A DNA stretch of 64,000 bases from Odobenus rosmarus divergens (GCF_000321225.1 NW_004450566.1:2190512-2254511), one strand, 5' to 3'; positions 36,090 to 48,028 are shown, numbered from the stretch's first letter. The notes: a model not told the origin generated them from the sequence alone. Numbers and translations are program-made.

Positions 36090-37060
36090 GTTCAAATAGA
36101 GGATATATTTAGATACATAATTTTGTGTGTTACTCATATTTTTATTTACTTTTCTAAGCATTATGTTTTTAAGATTCATCCATATTTGCTACATGAACAG
36201 AATTCATTGTTTCTAACCACTGCATAGTATCCCATGGTATATACCAACCACTTTTTATTATCTGTCCTCCCAGAGATGGACCCCCACTAGAAATAATGCA
36301 GCAATGAATATCCTTGTACGTGCTGCTTAATGGATCAGTGTGAGACTTTCCTGGGGATATATATTGAGGAAACGAATAGTTTAGACATAAGGTATAAGGA
36401 AAATTATTTTGAGTAAGTCAGTTAATATCACTCTTTGGAATGGTTCCCTCACTTTTATCTCCTACTAGCAATAAATATGGACTATTCTACCACTATAACC
36501 TACTCAATACTTGGTAGTACCTAGCTTTCTAATTATTGCCAGGGCTATCGGTATAAAATGATAGTTTATTTTCCTTTTGATTTGTGTTTTTAACATTACA
36601 CAATGAATTTGAGCATCTCTTTGTTAACTTATTAAGTTGCGTCTTTGTAAATTTCTTTTCAGATCTTATGCACAATTTTATTGGGGTTTATGCCCTCTTT
36701 TTGTTAATTTGCAAAAATTCCTTTTATATTTTAGATATTAACCCCTTGTCAGTTGTAGATATTACAAACCTTTTCCCCCTTTACCATTCTGTTATCTGTG
36801 AATTATCTTTTTCTGTGATGTCCTTCATTGAATAGATCCTTTATTCTGATAAAAATATGTTTTCCTCTTATGTTTTACAATTTAAAAGTTTTATTTAAAA
36901 AAACCCTCCTAGTCCCTAACTCACAAAAGTACTCTTCTGCATTGTCTTCCACTACTTTTTTTACATCCATTTTTCACAGGCAAATATTTAACTAGGTGTA
37001 TGTTGTTAGGTCCTCCATCTGTATAGAAAACCAGTTTTCCTTACACTACCAATAAACAAT
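36090..37060 (-). mobile_element. Very old L1, inverted, ORF2 3' region
   Basis: Antisense landmarks are TTTTTAAGATTCATCCATATTTGC, GCATAGTATCCCATGGTATATACC, AGCAATGAATATCCTTGTACGTGC, TGTTTTTAACATTACACAATGAATTTGAGCATC, and TTTTAGATATTAACCCCTTGTC. They appear in the order of an old L1 read backwards. Divergence is much higher than in the L1 at 8.7-10.7 kb. Confidence 0.75.
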
Positions 37061-37825
37061 CTATCGTTTCCCATTGAGTTGTGCTGCAACATCAAAACAT
37101 CATTGTGTTAATTAAACGCTAAAATATACAAAAAATAAATGTTAAAGTGGTCTATTACATTTCAGATAAAACAATACATTGTTTTATGACTTCCTTCTAA
37201 GAAAGAAGGAATTTAAACTTTGCTAAAGGGAAATTTGTATAACAATTTAAGTCACTCAAATGTATGGGTAGTAGCCACAAGAAAAATGAGCTCTCTGTCA
37301 CTGAGGTATTCAAGCAGAGGTTGATTATCTACCCACTAGAGCCCATATAACAAGTGTTTGGTGTATAACCTGGTTCTCAGTTCTCTAATGTGCAAAATAA
37401 GAGGATCAGGCTATCTATTATCTAGGAGCCTGCATGAACTTAAGTTCAATGATTCTGTAAGTCTACACCATCTAAACTTCCTTCCAACTTAATGAAGCTG
37501 TGATTTTTTTTAATGTTGTCGTCTCTCCTTTATAAAATATTCCGATAATTTTATCAAATGCCTTGCCCTGGAACCTTATGAAGTAATTATGCTTTTATAT
37601 ATCTTCATATATAAAATACGAGCTTTGACTGCAGTTCCTATGTAAATGAGATGAATTATACCCTATATCGTTATGCATCAGGCTTGCCTTTGTTCACCTT
37701 TGCCAACTCCTTGACTAATTTCCTCAAATAAATAATGTATCTCCTGCAAGGTTTTCCAAAGAGTTATAGAGCTGTCCTTTCAGGCATAAAAAGTGAAGTG
37801 AGGCACACTGATTCATTGGGGAAAC
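37061..37825. other. Unassigned non-coding DNA
   Basis: No gene or named repeat seen. Confidence 0.5.
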
Positions 37826-37827
37826 AC

Positions 37828-37914
37828 CTTCCTTCTTTCCTTCCTTCCTTCCTTTCTTCCTTCCTTCTTCCTTCCTTCCTTCCTTCCTTCCTTCCTTCCT
37901 TCCTTCCCTCTTTC
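37828..37914. repeat. (TTCC)n microsatellite
   Basis: CCTT tetramers for about 87 bp with three single-base interruptions. ORFs on both strands here are repeat translations. Confidence 0.97.
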
Positions 37915-37984
37915 CATTTGAACTTACTAAGAATTCATTACACATATAGGGGAGAAAAAAAAAATCTTTTCTTCCACCCATCTT

Positions 37985-38505
37985 AGGTTCTCCAGCTAGA
38001 GTCCTAGAAATTAGACTAGCTATAGACAGATAAACAAGAAACAGAACTTTATCAATATGTGCATCCTACATGTACACATGAGAGTACTCAGTGATGAGTA
38101 ACCTAAAGGAGTGTTTAGAAGTCGGGCTTATATATCATCTTAGGCTAAGCAAAGGAAAAGGAGTCTGGGGCTTCTGGGAGATGGAAACAAGTTATGAGAA
38201 AGTAACTAAGAAAAATTTGGTAAACAAGGATTGTTTAGTTAATTTTTTAATGCAGATTTAAGTGCTGCCTACTTGTTAAGAGTGCTCTTCTTCCTGGTGC
38301 TGGGAAGAGGGAGACATCTTTACAAATGGAAATCTCCCTTACAAAAGGAAAACCTGTACCCAGTTTTTGAGCTTTTCCTGCAACTGCTTGTTCTCAATGG
38401 CCTTTACCTCAAAATAATCCTTGAAGTGGTATATTCTGGTACCTGTCACACACATCAAGTACCTAGTAAATATGTCTACATTCCACTACTTTTTAGGTTT
38501 TTGTG
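37985..38505 (-). repeat. LTR-like dispersed repeat, copy 1
   Basis: This segment shares ordered words with 41050-41610: ACAAGAAACAGAACTTTATC against CACAGAAGTTTATTAAC, GTAAACAAGG, GAGACATCTTTACAAATGGA against GAGACACCCTTACAAATGGA, and CTCAAAATAATC. On the minus strand it has an ATAAAGTTCTG-type polyadenylation region, as an LTR would. I cannot name the family. No internal retroviral genes are visible next to it. Confidence 0.5.
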
Positions 38506-39840
38506 TTTTTAAAAAATCCTAGACTACATACAAAAATCTTGTATATAGTGGTGGAGTAAAAAGTCAAGTCTTGATTTCAAATACTATTCCTAGTATTTGA
38601 ATGAGAAAGGACATCTCTCAAAAGTTGATGTTACTAGCCTCAAGACCATGCCGGAGTCTTGACCGGTTCTGCCTTTCCCCAGATATTTGCTTTTTATAAG
38701 ATACTGAAAATTAACATCCAAATTAAGCATCACATTGTTTTTGTCTCTGCCAGAGACCTTCGTGATACAGGTCAAGTTAGAAAAATGTCCATAAAAAACT
38801 GACATTTCCATTCAAGTCTAAGTAGGAGATTCTGAGGACAATGAACCCATTAGTAATGAATAAGTGAATTTGCACAATAATTTTGTTGAGAAGGTTGTAT
38901 CAGAGCAATATATCACTCTCCTAGCACTATTTGAGCCAGGGTAATTACACTGCAATGAAATGACTAGAACAACAGTAAGATGTTGTTTGATTTTCTAATT
39001 ATTACTGAGGAATGCCTCCTGAGCCCAGCCTTGAAGGCTTCTCTTTGGAATCATCAGCAGCTCATGCTGTTTCTCATGCATTATACATTAAACCCATACG
39101 GCTGTTTGAGGTGGAGGTTCTCTAGAGGGAAGTTCCATACTGCTCTTTGCACTGAGGGAGGGAGAAAGGTAGGAAAAACAAGAAAGAGGGGAGCACGCTG
39201 GGACTAGTGAGACAGAAGGAAGGAACTCCACTGGGCCAGGTACAGAATTCAGGCAAAGGTGAGGCGAATTAATAACCATTAAAAAGAGATAGGAGCCACT
39301 TCCAGAAGGTTTTTTTGTATCTGGGTTTTCATTGCTAAGCTCGAAGAAGCTCTTGAACAAGGCTTCTCTCTGCATCTGTCAGTTTCTACTAAGAACTTCT
39401 GTCCTATCATTTGCTAAGGAGAAAGAACTAGAGCTATTTGGCAAAATGCATCAGTGCCCTTGAGGCTTGATTTTAATGGAATCATGTTAAAAATTGATAC
39501 TTAAAGGTATCTATGCAATATAGTAAATATAAGAATATTTTTATTTGACCAAATGTATGCAATTTATTTTAAAAAGAAAGTATAGAAATTTTTCAATAGG
39601 CTCAGAATCCACCCCCAACAGTGTCCGTTTTAAACAAATAGGTTATTAATTCCTTGGAAATAAATTACAGAGGGAATTCCTTCAGCTCGTCTCAACAGAA
39701 TATTGCATCTAAATTTTAATTTATGCAAACCTTGAAAGTTGCACCCATCTATTACTCATATTCATTTTTGTTTCTCTGCCTTGGAACTATAGTCGTCAGA
39801 TTCCATAGACTTTAAAGATCACCTAATAATATAAATAAGA
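38506..39840. other. Unassigned non-coding DNA
   Basis: Lies between the two LTR-like copies; no gag, pol or env-like text, no gene and no named repeat recognised. Confidence 0.5.
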
Positions 39841-39842
39841 AT

Positions 39843-39985
39843 TGAGCCAGGCACAATTACAAGTATTTAAAACTATTTATTTTATTTATTTCTCATTAAA
39901 AAACAATCAAAGATATGTTTTTATTACTCTTATTATTTCCCCTTACAGATGGGAAAACTGAGGTTCAGAAAGGTGATATATTTAT
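39843..39985 (-). mobile_element. MIR, inverted
   Basis: GAGCCAGGCACAATTACAAGTATTT at left and TTCCCCTTACAGATGGGAAAACTGAGGTTCAGAAAGGTG at right are the complement of a MIR 3' half in order. Confidence 0.8.
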
Positions 39986-41044
39986 ATAAGACTCAGCTCT
40001 ATATATTAAATGTTATCATTTAAATATTAAAGATTATAAAATGCAGGTATTACTTTTATTCTTGTAACCGGATCCATGGTTTGATGCAATTTTACTTTTA
40101 ATTTGATTAGTCATCTTGCCTACAGAAATAAATACAGCCTTGAAGCCTGGCAGGACATTTTCATGGTGCTTCCTTTTTCACAGAAAAACAACACTAAACA
40201 ATAATTAAAAAAATCATATGAATTGAAATATTAATGACATTTCAGCCAGTGGGCTGTTAAATGTCATCCCACTCACATTTTAATTATCAACACCTCTTTA
40301 TAAATTGGGTAACATTGTTTCCTGTCTGCAAATGTTAACTTTCCAATTAAATATCTACCATTTAAAAAATATTTTTAAAAGAATCTGATATAGGTTAGTA
40401 AGCACAGGCTTGATGGAAGAGAAGCCTGCAAATAGCTCTGAGCAGATTCTCTGTATTTATTTTGAAATAGAGCAAGGCTCCAAGAAGACATTCCATTTTA
40501 CTGTTTCCGTAAAGATGGTGTTTTTCTCTTTCCAATTCTGGCTTCTTGCCCCTGTGCTCCTATACAGTTAGGAGCCTCAGGAAACTCCAGATCTCCGATT
40601 CTCATTCTGCCTTTTGTCAGTGACAAATTAAGTCTCTCCCTCACCACCAGTCTAGGGTTCGCCTTGTGCTTTGTGCACTATCCATCCCTTATTAGTCAGG
40701 GTGAGACATGCATCTGCTGCCCCCAGTTACCAAGCATATGAATTATAATATTTGAATACACACTGAAAAGAGTCATTAAAAATATGAAGCTGTCTGGTAT
40801 GCAAAGTCCTGAGCACTTTTTCTTTTAAAATCATATACTCAGAAATATTTTTTTTTGCTTGTTTGTTTGTTTCTCTTGAAGACAAATGGTCCTCAGAAAA
40901 TATTAGTTGAATTACAGTAAGAAAAAAAACCAAAATTTTAAAAAGAGGCATATAACTATTCTACTGCTCCACTTTTTAAATTAGGAAACAGGAGCTTAAA
41001 ATTCTGTTTAATAAGCATAATTATAAGCAAATGTAGGGGAAGAA
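39986..41044. other. Unassigned non-coding DNA
   Basis: No gene or named repeat recognised. There is a small TTTG/TTG patch near 40857-40872. Confidence 0.5.
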
Positions 41045-41049
41045 CAACA

Positions 41050-41610
41050 CTTTTCCCTCTACCCTTCTGAATTCTTGGCTGAGACCTCCTATAATAAAAG
41101 ATGGATTAATAAGAGAAAAATCACAGAAGTTTATTAACATGTATACCTCATAAGTACACGGGAGATACATAGGGAAAAAAATGAGTAACTCCCTGAGGTG
41201 GCCTAAACTACCAGCTTGAAGTCATCTTCCACTACAGACAAAAGAAAGAAAGGGGTGTAAGTTGGCAGGTGGGGAAGAAGCCAATTATGAGAGGTTACTA
41301 GGAAAAGCATGGGTAAACAAGGTCCAGGTTTATTATGCAAATTTAAATCTGTGCCTTCTCCATTAATAAGATTCTCTTGCGATTTAGTGTCAAGGAATCC
41401 TTCTGTTCTTGGTACACAGAGAGAGACACCCTTACAAATGGAGATTTATTTTATAAATGTATATTTCCCTCACAAAATGATAACTTACACTGTTTTCAGA
41501 GCTTGTCCTGTGTCTGCTGTTTCTCAAAACAATAAGCTCAAAATAATCTATATGCCAAAGAGGCAAATTTTGGGTTGGCACACTCTGCTACTCTTCACAA
41601 TGTAGTTGTC
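41050..41610 (-). repeat. LTR-like dispersed repeat, copy 2
   Basis: Related to 37985-38505 in the same orientation. On the minus strand it carries ATGTTAATAAACTTCTGTGA followed by TTTTTCTCTTATTAATCC, which looks like an LTR polyadenylation region. Further left it has TTATTATAGGAGGTCTCAGCC. Shared words with copy 1 are GTAAACAAGG, TTACAAATGGA and CTCAAAATAATC. Family unassigned; an ERV1-type LTR is my guess. Confidence 0.5.
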
Positions 41611-42279
41611 TGTTTCTGTTTGCACTCTTCACTAGACTGAGTTGAAACTAGGAAGCATTTCATGTATCTTTGTATTCTCCCCCAACTCCTACTAGGGCTT
41701 CCCACATTATCTGGTAAATAGTAGATACTCAAAATTTATTAGATGATGGAGTGAATAAGCAGATAGATAAATAAAATAATTAGTCTATAGAATTGTACAA
41801 AAGAGAGCTTTGGAGATTATTTTGCTTAACAAATGGGAAATCCAATGCCTTTAAATGTAAAAAGTAAAACTGTAAAGAGAAAAAATCTAAGATCTGATTG
41901 GTGGCAGGACAAGGACCCAGTCTTGGTTCTCTCATCATGCTTTTTACTATTCCACACTTAAACTCTAAAGTATATCCACCTAACAGTGAAATACTAAGAA
42001 AGGATTAAGGAGTAGAAATGTGCATGCATAGACAGAAAGAAACCAAGACAAACAGGAAAAGACACAAGGAGAGGCACAGAAATACAGTCACATAAACGCA
42101 CAAGCCCGCAGAACAGAAAGAATCAAACTCAGAGATAGACTTCTATGACCTGGTATCCCCACCTTGTGGTGTTTTGTATAATTCACCTAAAGACTTCGAA
42201 GTTATGTTGCATTTTCACAACTTCAAACTTTAAAGTACTGTTTATCAGTTGGTATGTGCTCTGAGGTATCTATCAATAG
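41611..42279. other. Unassigned non-coding DNA
   Basis: No gene or named repeat recognised. Confidence 0.5.
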
Positions 42280-42293
42280 AAAGCAATTAAATG

Positions 42294-42388
42294 GGGTCAC
42301 TTTGGTGGCACAGTTCGTTAAGCATCAGACTCTTGATATCAGGATTGAGAGTTCAAGTCCTGCAAGCCTACTTAAGAAAAAGAAAAAA
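42294..42388 (+). mobile_element. Very short (95-bp) tRNA-Lys-like SINE
   Basis: The head GGGTCACTTTGGTGGCACAG, then TTCGTTAAGCATCAGACTCTTGATATCAGG and GAGAGTTCAAGTCCTGC, aligns with a tRNA. There is an A box, an anticodon arm with CTT as in tRNA-Lys, and a B-box-like GTTCAAGTCC. A short AAGCCTACTTAAG segment and an A-rich tail follow. The CT-rich body of Can-SINEs is missing. The direct repeat AAAGCAATTAAATG flanks it perfectly (42280-42293 and 42389-42402), so this is a complete insertion and not a broken longer one. It is not a functional tRNA gene: the acceptor stem does not pair. Confidence 0.85.
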
Positions 42389-42402
42389 AAAGCAATTAAA
42401 TG

Positions 42403-43200
42403 AATCATGATGTAGGCACATGATAGAATACTATATGGACCAAACTTTGTTTTAAAAACTAACTGTAAAAAACAAAATATACAGTAGCAAAAATCATATC
42501 TTACTAAATGGATGAAAAAGGAGGTATAGATATGTTTGTACATGTTTGACAAATATCTCTGAATATATATATACACCAAAAATAGAAAACAGGTTGACTT
42601 TGGAGAGGAAACTAAGGGACTAGAGTTTAGAGCATTTTGGGGGGCATTATTTTGATGTGTTCCCCTTGGCAATGTTTGAGTTTCTCACTAGATACAGATA
42701 ATTTTCTAAAAATATAAAAATGGAAATAAAGAGCTAATCTGGCTCATAAAGTAGTATAATGCCATTACTGATACTTTTTAAATTCTTCAAGTTTTACCAG
42801 GATTTTTGAATACCAATAGTCACAAATCAACAAAATAAAATTAAAAGAAATTATATTAGAGGTCATAGATTGAATAAAACTGTGCCTTTTAGTTCAGAGC
42901 ATTGTGCTTAACATCAAGTAAGCAATAAGTCACAAAATCTGATGCTATTCAATGAGTTACAGAGAGGGGTTACTTTCACCTACTCTTTTCTACCTACATC
43001 CCTCCCCAAGGTCTACCCACTACTTCTCAGAGACTGCAACTCAAAAAGTAATTATTTTCTGCTTTGAAAATATATCCTATCACTCCTTGCATAAGCCTCT
43101 GACTAGTGGACCTGGCGACATTATTACACATATGGTTTGATGTGAGCATTTCAGTCAACTCAGAGACTGTGCTAGATACTTTGTCTCTAAGATGGCAGGT
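42403..43200. other. Unassigned non-coding DNA
   Basis: No gene or named repeat recognised; small ORFs at 42325-42672 and 42952-43140 have no domain. Confidence 0.5.
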
Positions 43201-43216
43201 ATAACTCTTGAAAGGA

Positions 43217-43628
43217 ATAGTACTCAGCCATACAAAAGAATAAAATCTTGCCATTTGCAACAACATGGATTGATCTAGAGGGCATAATGCTAAGTGAAAT
43301 AAGTCAGAGAAAGATAAATACCATAGAGTGTCACTCATACATGGAAATTAGGAAACAAAACAAATGAACAGAATAAAAAAGAGACGAACAAGAAACAGAC
43401 TCATAAATATAGAGAACAAACTGGTGGTTGCCAGAGGACAGGTAAGTGAGAGAATGGGTGAAATAAGTGAAGGGGATTAAGAGTACACTTATCTTGATCA
43501 GCACTGAGTAATATTTAGAATTGTTGAATCCCTATATTGTACACTTGAAACTAATATAACACTGCGTTAATTATATTGGAATTATCACACACAAAGAAGT
43601 GAATACATAGAAAAAATAAAAATTAAAA
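43217..43628 (+). mobile_element. 5'-truncated carnivore L1 3' end with TSD
   Basis: Starts in the end of ORF2 (TACTCAGCCATACAAAAGAA, TTGCCATTTGCAACAACATGGATTG, TGCTAAGTGAAATAAGTCAGAG). It continues through the 3' UTR (CTGGTGGTTGCCAGAGGACAG, GAATTGTTGAATCCCTATATTG, CACTTGAAACTAATATAACACTG) to an A-rich end. The flanks ATAACTCTTGAAAGGA (43201-43216) and ATAACTTTGAAAGGA (43629-43643) match with one indel, which fits a TSD. A typical dead-on-arrival L1 copy. Confidence 0.9.
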
Positions 43629-43643
43629 ATAACTTTGAAAGGA

Positions 43644-44550
43644 GATGTTTCTGAAAGGGAGCAGTTGGAGCAATAAGGAAAGACTATGTTGAAAAAAACA
43701 CATGCACCTAGTTAGGAAAATAGGTTCAGTGAAGTGTACATTCTGAGGACTTCAAGCAGGAACACCATAAAATATCCCTAGCTGCCTTAAATCTTTCTTG
43801 GAATAATGTGAAGATGTAAATGAACAAGTATTTATTTATTAGCTCTTATTGATTATATTATACATCACCAGTAAAAAGGGAAGCATGCATTTCACATCTC
43901 CATGACATGACCTGATTGGACGGTATGTCCACCCTACCCATTGATGCAGGAATGGCAAGTCACATTGCAAAAGAACATGTGCGTTGGGAATTACTACTAC
44001 AAGCATCTTTGGAAAATTCAATAAGCCACACTACAGTGTCTTCCAGAACTGATACTATGTGCTCATGGGCTGTAATTGTGTTTTAGTAGAAGGACCACAA
44101 GCTTAGGAGTCAGAAAACCAAGTCTTAGTCCCACCTTGTAATAACTTCATTATTTGTCATAAACAAGTCTCTTAATTAAATAATTTTGCTTGACTAAAAT
44201 ACAGAAAATACTGACTACACAGTAATTTTGCAAATTTAAAAAGTTAACAATAGTTCTGAAAATTTAAAAAGTTAATATAAAATTACCTTTAAGGTTCTCT
44301 CCTTGATTAACCTTACTTCTTATTATCTCTTTCTAGAGTGATCTCACCTAAAATATTGGCTTAAGAATATCACTTCCATGCTAGTGAGTGACTCTCAAAT
44401 CTACATTTATAACAATGAATTAATGCTGTAGCTCTATACCAGAATCTCAATATGGATGTCCTTCCAACAAAATAAAAGCTATAAAAGACATTATTGTGAA
44501 TATTGGGAAACTGTGTATAGATTGTAGATTAGATAATAATATAATAATTT
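43644..44550. other. Unassigned non-coding DNA
   Basis: No gene or named repeat recognised. Confidence 0.5.
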
Positions 44551-44566
44551 TAAATTTCTTGAGAGT

Positions 44567-44763
44567 TGGGGCACCTGGGTGGCTCAGATGGTTAAGAGTC
44601 TGCCTTCGGCTTGGGTCATGATTTCCATGTCCTGGGATCCAGCCTCATAGGGCTCCCAGCTCACTGGGGGGTCTGCTTCTCCCTCTCCCTATGCCTCTTC
44701 CCCTCCTTGTGTTCTCTGTCTGTCTCTCTCTCTCAGATAAATAAATAAAATCTTTAAAAAAAA
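44567..44763 (+). mobile_element. Can-SINE with 16-bp TSD
   Basis: Head GGGGCACCTGGGTGGCTCAG, body TTCGGCTTGGGTCATGAT, CT-rich stretch, AATAAATAAAATCTTTAAAA tail. Direct repeat TAAATTTCTTGAGAGT at 44551-44566 and 44764-44779, identical. Confidence 0.96.
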
Positions 44764-45098
44764 TAAATTTCTTGAGAGTGGTAATTGTATTTTGAACATG
44801 TAAGAGAATGGACTAGTTATTAGGAGATATATGCAAAAAATATTGAGAGGTAAAGTGTCTGAGAGAGAGAGAAAGAGAGATCATATGGGCAAAATGTTGA
44901 CAGTTGGTGAACCTGGGAAAGGCGTAAAGGGCAGTTTATGGTATTTATTGTACTACTCTTATACTTTTTCTATAGGTTTTAATTGTTCAGAAATAGGATA
45001 GAAAAATAATACGTGTATCTCTTTCCTTTCTCCTCTAAGGATAACTAGCTCAAAAATGGATCCTTCTTTAGTTTTTCTAGGTTTGGTCACTGACCAAA

Positions 45099-45146
45099 GT
45101 CGCTCCTCATAGTCAACCATCTGTCACTCCTCATAGTCAACCAGTC
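45099..45146. repeat. 24-bp tandem duplication
   Basis: GTCGCTCCTCATAGTCAACC at 45099 repeats as GTCACTCCTCATAGTCAACC at 45123, one mismatch in the first 21 bp. It lies at the left edge of an L2-like segment. Confidence 0.85.
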
Positions 45147-45149
45147 ACC

Positions 45150-45335
45150 AAATCTTGATGACTGCTTGATTCCCACTTTCACTGCCCTAGCACAAATCTT
45201 GATAGTCATTCACTTGGATTATTGAAGTTAACATATTTTAGTGTCATTTCTCCATTCTTCTTTCTCATCCTAGATTACCTTTCTAAAACATGTCCTTGTC
45301 TTCCTGGGGAAAAAAAAAAGTCTTCAATGTTTCAC
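45150..45335 (+). mobile_element. L2 internal fragment
   Basis: CACTTGGATTATTGAAGTTAAC, TCTTTCTCATCCTAGATTACC, TTTCTAAAACATGTCCTTGTC and AAAAAGTCTTCAATG follow the L2 consensus region with 'ttggattattgcagtagcc' and 'tttctaaaacataa' in sense order. Confidence 0.6.
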
Positions 45336-46275
45336 ATATGCCTAAAACAACAATGTCTATAGTCATGTACCTCCACCTTAATATATAAACTGCACAGTAA
45401 ATATCCACATATATCTGAAATCACCGTCTGCTTGTTTCTGTGACAAATTCACTTAGTCCTACTGTACTAAATCAAGAACCGTTGTATTTATAGATTGCTT
45501 TTAATCTATTACTGAACATTTAAGAAAAATTAAACATAAGCTAAGAAAATGTATTTATGTGTCTGGCTGCCTCAGAAATGAGGACCCTGCAAACAGTTTG
45601 CAATCTGGATGGGAGGAGCCTGTGTGAAGAAAGATATGGATTTCTAATACACTCTATGGGATTAGGCACTGTTGCCCCAACGCATCATTAATCAAAGCTG
45701 AAAAATTACCTACCAGAAGCCAGCAGTCCCAGACACCAACCATCTATTTCCTTGCTGCTTTCTTGTACAAGCATGCCACTGTGAATTTGATGAACACATT
45801 TCTCTAATCTTTCTGTTCAGCTCTACCACCTGTTTTATAAATTATTATTACTATCAGTCAGGATTGGGATTGGCTTATTTGTCTTCAGGTAAGACAGATC
45901 AGGGGAAGAGTTTTCTGGCCTAATCACATGTTTTTTAAACAAGTACACCCACATATTCTTATGGACTTGGCAAGCCTTTTGCCTACAAATTGTGATGTTC
46001 TGATATGCAGTAAAATTATTTCACCTGAAGTAACTTTAGATTGAGCCATTTATCTCAGAACATCAAGTGCTGTCTTAAAAGATAAAATGAATTGTGGCTC
46101 AATTGTCTAGTTAATTTCCCAAAAATGGAGAGCCCTTGTCAGAGAGAGTTACTCATGTACACACATCCAGTCTCCCTCAATTAGACTCTATACACTTTCC
46201 TGGTGATTTCTTCTAAGTCGTTTGGCATATTCTGCCTTGATTTCTGAATTATGTGCTGGCTTATTTCTTTTTCTA
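45336..46275. other. Unassigned non-coding DNA
   Basis: No gene or named repeat recognised. Confidence 0.5.
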
Positions 46276-46279
46276 CATT

Positions 46280-46375
46280 ATAAACCTTGAGGGCAAGAAC
46301 TCTAAGAGCAAAGTAACAATGCTTTTCATTTAAGTGGGAATCAATAAATACTTGCTGGATTGGATTGAATTACTT
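46280..46375 (+). mobile_element. L2-like 3' tail
   Basis: TAAACCTTGAGGGCAAGAAC and GAATCAATAAATACTTGCTGG fit an L2 3' end; the middle is diverged. Confidence 0.55.
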
Positions 46376-47200
46376 TTAATTGAGAAGTAGCTCATAAATG
46401 TATAAGAAAACCCAGGTTACTGAAGAGTTACTTAACAAACCACTGTTCTAACTCCAGGTGTTTTTCTGAGTCATCGTGACATCTATTTGACTCTAAATTT
46501 AAGCCAAGTTGCCCTTCCTAAGTTTCTATTCTACAATAATGTGAAAGTTTAAGAGTATTATCACTCATTTCTATTCTAAGGGTGGGATGACCAGGAATCA
46601 GGCTCTCCAGGTATGAAATGGAGTACAGACCCCAAAATATATAATTTCCATGTAGTCAGATATGGATATATAAGGTTATATACAAGCAGTAATTAATACA
46701 AATATAACAAGTCATGAAGGAAATTTATTATACTAGGATCGAAAATACTCTAACAAGCCTTTTTGATGTTCTCTTCCTCATTATCACTGTCATTCCACAA
46801 ATACTGTCTTCATTATTGTCCACAAATATTGATCACAGCTTTCAGTGGCTTGGTATCATATAGAATACAGTTTGCTTTTGACCGTATTGGAAAACTGTAT
46901 AATTAATTTATTGGCAGACAAAAATACCTAAGAAATGAAGATAACTTTCTCAGAAATTTGAATGGAAGCAAGGTACTTAGCAATGTTAAATATGTTATAG
47001 TCACAAAGTATTTTAGTCATCTTCTGTGACATCACACAACAATACTTTGAAAAGATATTTACTATTTTTTATTTTTTTATTTTTTTTTGGCTGAAGGGAC
47101 TTGTACAGGAAGTTTTCACATTGCTAGTCCAAGGTTAATAATTAGCTCATTTTGAAGCTAAAGCTAGAATTATAAACTTTCTTTTTGTATATAACTACAT
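46376..47200. other. Unassigned non-coding DNA
   Basis: No gene or named repeat recognised; a T-rich tract lies near 47064-47088. Confidence 0.5.
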
Positions 47201-47204
47201 ATCA

Positions 47205-47402
47205 GGGGTGCCTGGGTGGCTCAGTTGGTTAAGCGTCTGCCTTCAGCTCAGGTCATGACTTCAGGGTCCTGGGATTGAGCCCCGCATTGGGCCCTCTGCT
47301 CGGCGGGGAGCCTGCTTCTCCCTCTCCCTCTGCTACTTCCCCAGCTCATGCTCTCTCTCTCTTGCTCTACTCTCTCAAATAAATAATAAAAACTTAAAAA
47401 AA
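47205..47402 (+). mobile_element. Can-SINE
   Basis: Head GGGGTGCCTGGGTGGCTCAG, GTCTGCCTTCAGCTCAGGTC, CGGCGGGGAGCCTGCTTCTC, CT-rich stretch and AATAAATAATAAAAACTTAA tail. A weak TSD (CTACATATCA against ATACAGATCA) flanks it. Confidence 0.95.
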
Positions 47403-47819
47403 AATACAGATCATAAGACAATTTATAGAAATGTGAAACAGTTTCTTATAGCTACTTCTATAACCTCTATTTCCATTTTCCGTTGCATACTCTTTTTAAT
47501 TTGGAAGAAAAACAATTGATCCAAAAATATGATTATATATATACATACTTTGTATGTATTCCCAAGTCTCAATAGTATGTATTCCCAAGTACCAATAGTT
47601 TTCAAAAATGTTAAATATGATCCAGGATTAGAGATAACATAAAAACCGGAAGAAAAGTTTTATAAAATAATACCCTTATGATGTGCAATGCATTTGGGAT
47701 ATTTTCTATTAAATACTATTCTACTTCATTTTTAAGAAATGTTTATCATACACTCAATTGATTTCACATTCATTAACGAGTCACAGCTTTCAGGGTTAAT
47801 TTTTAAAGCCATAAACATT
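47403..47819. other. Unassigned non-coding DNA
   Basis: Holds a short imperfect direct repeat, AGTATGTATTCCCAAGT-like, near 47553-47591; no gene or named repeat. Confidence 0.5.
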
Positions 47820-47834
47820 AGAATAATGACAACA

Positions 47835-48028
47835 GGGGTGCCTGGGCGGCTCAGCAGATTTAAGCATCTGCCTTCAGCTCAGGTCATGATCCCAGGGTCC
47901 TGGGATTGAGCCCTATGCCCGGCTCCCTGCTCAGTAGGGAGCCTGCTTCTCTCTCTCCCCCACTTGTGCTTTCCCCCTTTTGCTCTCTTTCTCTCTCTCA
48001 GATAAATAAATAAAATCTTTAAAAAAAA
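47835..48028 (+). mobile_element. Can-SINE
   Basis: Head GGGGTGCCTGGGCGGCTCAG, body CTTCAGCTCAGGTCATGATC, CT-rich stretch, AATAAATAAAATCTTTAAAA tail. The flank AGAATAATGACAACA resembles AGAATAAGGATAGCA on the right (three mismatches), a decayed TSD. Confidence 0.95.

Noticed and set aside
37724..37986. ORFs of 83-85 aa with repeated GRKE or PSFL
   Set aside because: They are translations of the TTCC microsatellite.
38505..41050. Provirus between the two LTR-like segments
   Set aside because: The intervening 2.5 kb has no gag, pol or env-like text and contains a MIR.
42294..42365. Functional tRNA-Lys gene
   Set aside because: The acceptor arms do not pair, there is an A-rich tail and TSDs flank it, so it is a SINE.
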